Shown here piece by piece: positions 62,098 to 64,000 of a stretch of DNA of 64,000 nt. A program made the position numbers and the translations under genes. This DNA is from Triticum aestivum (taxonomy: Eukaryota; Streptophyta; Magnoliopsida; Poales; Poaceae). The notes below the pieces were generated by a model. That model saw only the letters and a list, made by a program, of their open reading frames with translations. It ran no database searches and had not been told where the DNA came from. Within the stretch, counting starts at the first letter, position 1, and each line of letters starts with the position of its first letter. Location of the stretch: contig NC_057797.1 in assembly GCF_018294505.1 (NCBI RefSeq), positions 120,657,116-120,721,115 of the forward strand, given 5' to 3'.

Positions 62098-62400
62098 TGT
62101 TAGATAATAACGAGATAAAACGAGACACGAGAGACACAGATTTTTACGTGGAAACCCTTGCGGGAGAAATCCATGGATGCACGAAGGCAAAATCACTATG
62201 AGGAGGAGTATTACCAACACGAGAGGACATACCGTTTTTAGGTACGACTACATGGGGTATATAAGAGGGCAATACATGAGAGTCCTTGGAGGAGAAGTAA
62301 ATGAGTTGTACTCGTACGCATCGGTACCAATGCAAAGGCCCACTCCATATGTACTACGTCTAGTCCAATACAGTACTAGAATTTGGATCATAATTTAACA
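62098..62400 (-). repeat. 5' LTR of element E
   Basis: 303 bp, the partner of 56984-57286. It is followed by ATAAG, the second copy of the target site. Confidence 0.92.
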
Positions 62401-62405
62401 ATAAG

Positions 62406-62658
62406 TCTTCATTAAACCCGCGTAGAAGCTGAGAAAACTACTTCGGCCACACGTTCGCCCATGAGCGGGCCGACATTAAACGCAACGCCGGCCGAGCTCC
62501 TCCCGACCACCGTCTATTTATACGAGGCCAGATGGCAGGAAATAATCGCACCCCTCCACCGTTCCCATCTCCTCCTTTCCTTCATCATTTCTCCACTTTT
62601 TCGATGGTTTTCGAGGAGCAGTTCTCTGGCATACAAGCCGGCTAGGTGGGCCGCCGAG
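62406..62658 (+). repeat. Duplicated segment U2, right part
   Basis: Continues U2 after element E. It includes TATTTATA at 62515-62522 and the same 13-codon frame as U1. Homology with U1 ends at CCGCCGAG (62658). Sequence to the right has no counterpart next to U1. Confidence 0.85.
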
Positions 62659-63054
62659 CCTGCGGTATACAAGTGAGGCAGCTCACTGCTCCACCTTCCG
62701 CGCCTGACCCGCCGGAGCAAGCTGCCACCCCAAGCCACCGCGTGGTTCAGTAACTCGTCGCTCCAGGCCCACTCGATGAGGAGTGGCGAGTTGCTCCACG
62801 CCGGCACAGGCGTCATCACTGTCGTCCACGCCCGCGCCTCCCGTGTGTGTGATCGTGCCCCCGTGCATGCGACCGCACCTCCCGTGCTTGCGACCGCGCC
62901 ATGCAGGCAGAGACAGAAGCCGGGTGCGCGGACCCCTTTGTCTTCTCCAAAATCCTGTGAATGATTGACTCCTCCCATTCACAAGCTACGCAAAAAACTC
63001 CCGCTTTGATTCTCCTTTGCAGCAGGTCCATTCCGCTGGTCATCCTATTCTTTC
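62659..63054. other. GC-rich non-coding sequence
   Basis: Overlapping frames on both strands are chance frames in GC-rich DNA. A C/G-rich stretch with repeated GCGACCGCACCTCCCGTG-type words lies near 62860-62910. No domain was recognised. It may be the continuation of the unit to which segment U belongs. Confidence 0.4.
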
Positions 63055-64000
63055 TCTTTTTTTGAATGTATGGCAAAAGTTTTGCCTCACCTCATTATTA
63101 AAGAAGATAATTGCCTAGTTAATTACAAAGAAAACCGGGTGAAACCCGCTACAACCTACCAAGGGGCACCATCAGCCAACTTGGCTATCCACACAAGACC
63201 CACACATGCCGTAGAGAGAGGAGCACCATCGAGGCAGACTACAAGTGTCGTCGTCGTCACTCCTCTGTGAGCCAACGACTCCGACTTCCGCAAACCCCCA
63301 TCAATGTGGCACACACCACGACAACCTGCACGAAGTCTGTATCGAGCTATGCCAAACAGTTGGCCACTGGGAGCATCGACGAGATAACTCTGATTTTCAA
63401 GAGGATCAAATGCATAAGATATTTGTAGGACTCTCGCTGACAAAGACCTAATCGAACACCACCAAACACCCGTCATCGTGGCCGCCTAGGCCCTTTCGAG
63501 GTAACTCCAACTCTGTGATGCCACGACGAGACCAAGGCGAAACTACTCGGACACGCCAGAGAGAGCCGACTATCAAAGTCCCGCGACTCTGCACTGCACA
63601 CCACCAGCATTGGTGCCAAACATGACACCACCCCAAACTTCCACATCATCAATTGACCGCTACCAACCACAATATCGTGTAAGTCTAGTCCCGAGAAAGC
63701 ACACAGATAATCGCCATCTTCAAGATGACGCCCTAAGGAGGGGGCGACTTGGATTGACGCCATCGTTCGATCCTACACTGCAGGGGCAAGGTCTTCACCT
63801 GAAGATGAGATTCGAGGCTGGGAAGAGAGAAGAGCTCGACAATGATCCCCAAGAAGGAAGGCGGCGTCCACAGACGCCGTGTCATCAAGTTTTCATCCAG
63901 AGCAACCCACTCAAGCATGAATTTTTACTTTATTAGACACGCCCACTTCCTATAGAGCTACCCATCCCTGATGCATGTCAAAAGGGTTAGAGGTGAACGC
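63055..64000 (-). mobile_element. LINE-like remnant, minus strand
   Basis: TCTCTTTTTTTGAATG followed by GGCAAAAGTTTTGCCTCACC and TTAAAGAAGATAATTGCC looks like the reverse complement of a poly(A) 3' end of grass LINEs, as I recall it. The remaining sequence has short frames without reverse transcriptase or endonuclease motifs. It continues beyond the window, so its 5' extent is unknown. Confidence 0.35.

Larger units (their letters stand above)
56984..62400 (-). mobile_element. Copia retrotransposon E, minus strand, 303-bp LTRs
   Basis: LTRs at 56984-57286 and 62098-62400 are both 303 bp, TGTTAGATAA to ATTTAACA on the plus strand. They are flanked by ATACG (56979-56983) and ATAAG (62401-62405), a 5-bp duplication with one mismatch. 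The undisturbed U1 copy reads ATACGCCTTCATT at the same site, which confirms the insertion. A reversed polypurine tract (ATCTCCACCTTGAG) follows the left LTR, and a reversed primer-binding site (TGGCTCTGTATACCAC) precedes the right LTR. About 26 LTR differences by hand count (about 8-9 percent) make it the oldest element. Short LTRs and protein features separate it from the Angela/WIS group; it resembles the Tnt1-type lineage. Confidence 0.95.

Noticed and set aside
61869..62201. 110-codon plus-strand frame
   Set aside because: It spans the leader and the 5' LTR of element E in antisense and has no domain.

Overview
The window looks like nuclear DNA of a Triticeae grass (wheat, Aegilops or barley relative). 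The evidence is dense nesting of 1.7-1.8 kb-LTR Copia retrotransposons of the Angela/WIS/BARE group, Stowaway-type MITEs with CTCCCTCCG ends, and one intron-rich gene whose product is nearly the rice SAPK2 type. No rRNA, tRNA, CRISPR or bacterial-style feature was seen.

Layout. 1-4533 is AT-rich sequence with no gene I can support. 4840-9133 (minus strand) is the only host protein-coding gene I can support: a complete nine-exon SnRK2 protein kinase of 341 codons, with a 261-base assembly gap in intron 2 and a small MITE downstream. 9134-10433 is its 5' UTR and promoter side. 10434-10611 is a MITE with Mutator-like 9-bp target duplications. 10621-29561 is an old minus-strand Copia element (B). 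It carries a full plus-strand Copia element (A, 13903-22510) and a solo LTR (24902-26633), each with a perfect 5-bp target-site duplication. 29567-34358 is mixed intergenic DNA: a LINE-like remnant, a 39-bp tandem repeat, a MITE and a CpG-dense block. 34963-52274 is a plus-strand Angela-like element (D) containing a young, nearly intact Copia element (C, 41463-50238). The C coding region is an 1129-codon gag-protease-integrase-RT frame followed by a frameshifted RNase H. 52707-56202 is a reverse LTR with a solo LTR inside it, followed by a 63-bp orphan integrase fragment. 56984-62400 is a different, older Copia lineage (E) with 303-bp LTRs and a minus-strand polyprotein broken by several frameshifts and a stop. 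The window ends in a LINE-like remnant.

The most unusual structure is a segment of about 1 kb (called U) present twice in direct orientation: U1 at 34359-34962 plus 52275-52701, split by D, and U2 at 56266-56983 plus 62406-62658, split by E. U1 keeps the left flank, U2 keeps the right flank, and the junction between them is filled by an LTR without matching target duplications and by the integrase fragment. This is the pattern of an old tandem duplication with transposon filler.

Reading LTR pairs by eye gives an order of insertion: E (about 8-9 percent divergence, similar to U1 versus U2), then B (about 3), D (about 1.7), A (about 1) and C (about 0.4). The nesting agrees with this order. The elements do not work with the kinase gene. 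They are independent parasites whose boundaries, target duplications and nesting explain most of the window. I did not find a clearly new biological system.
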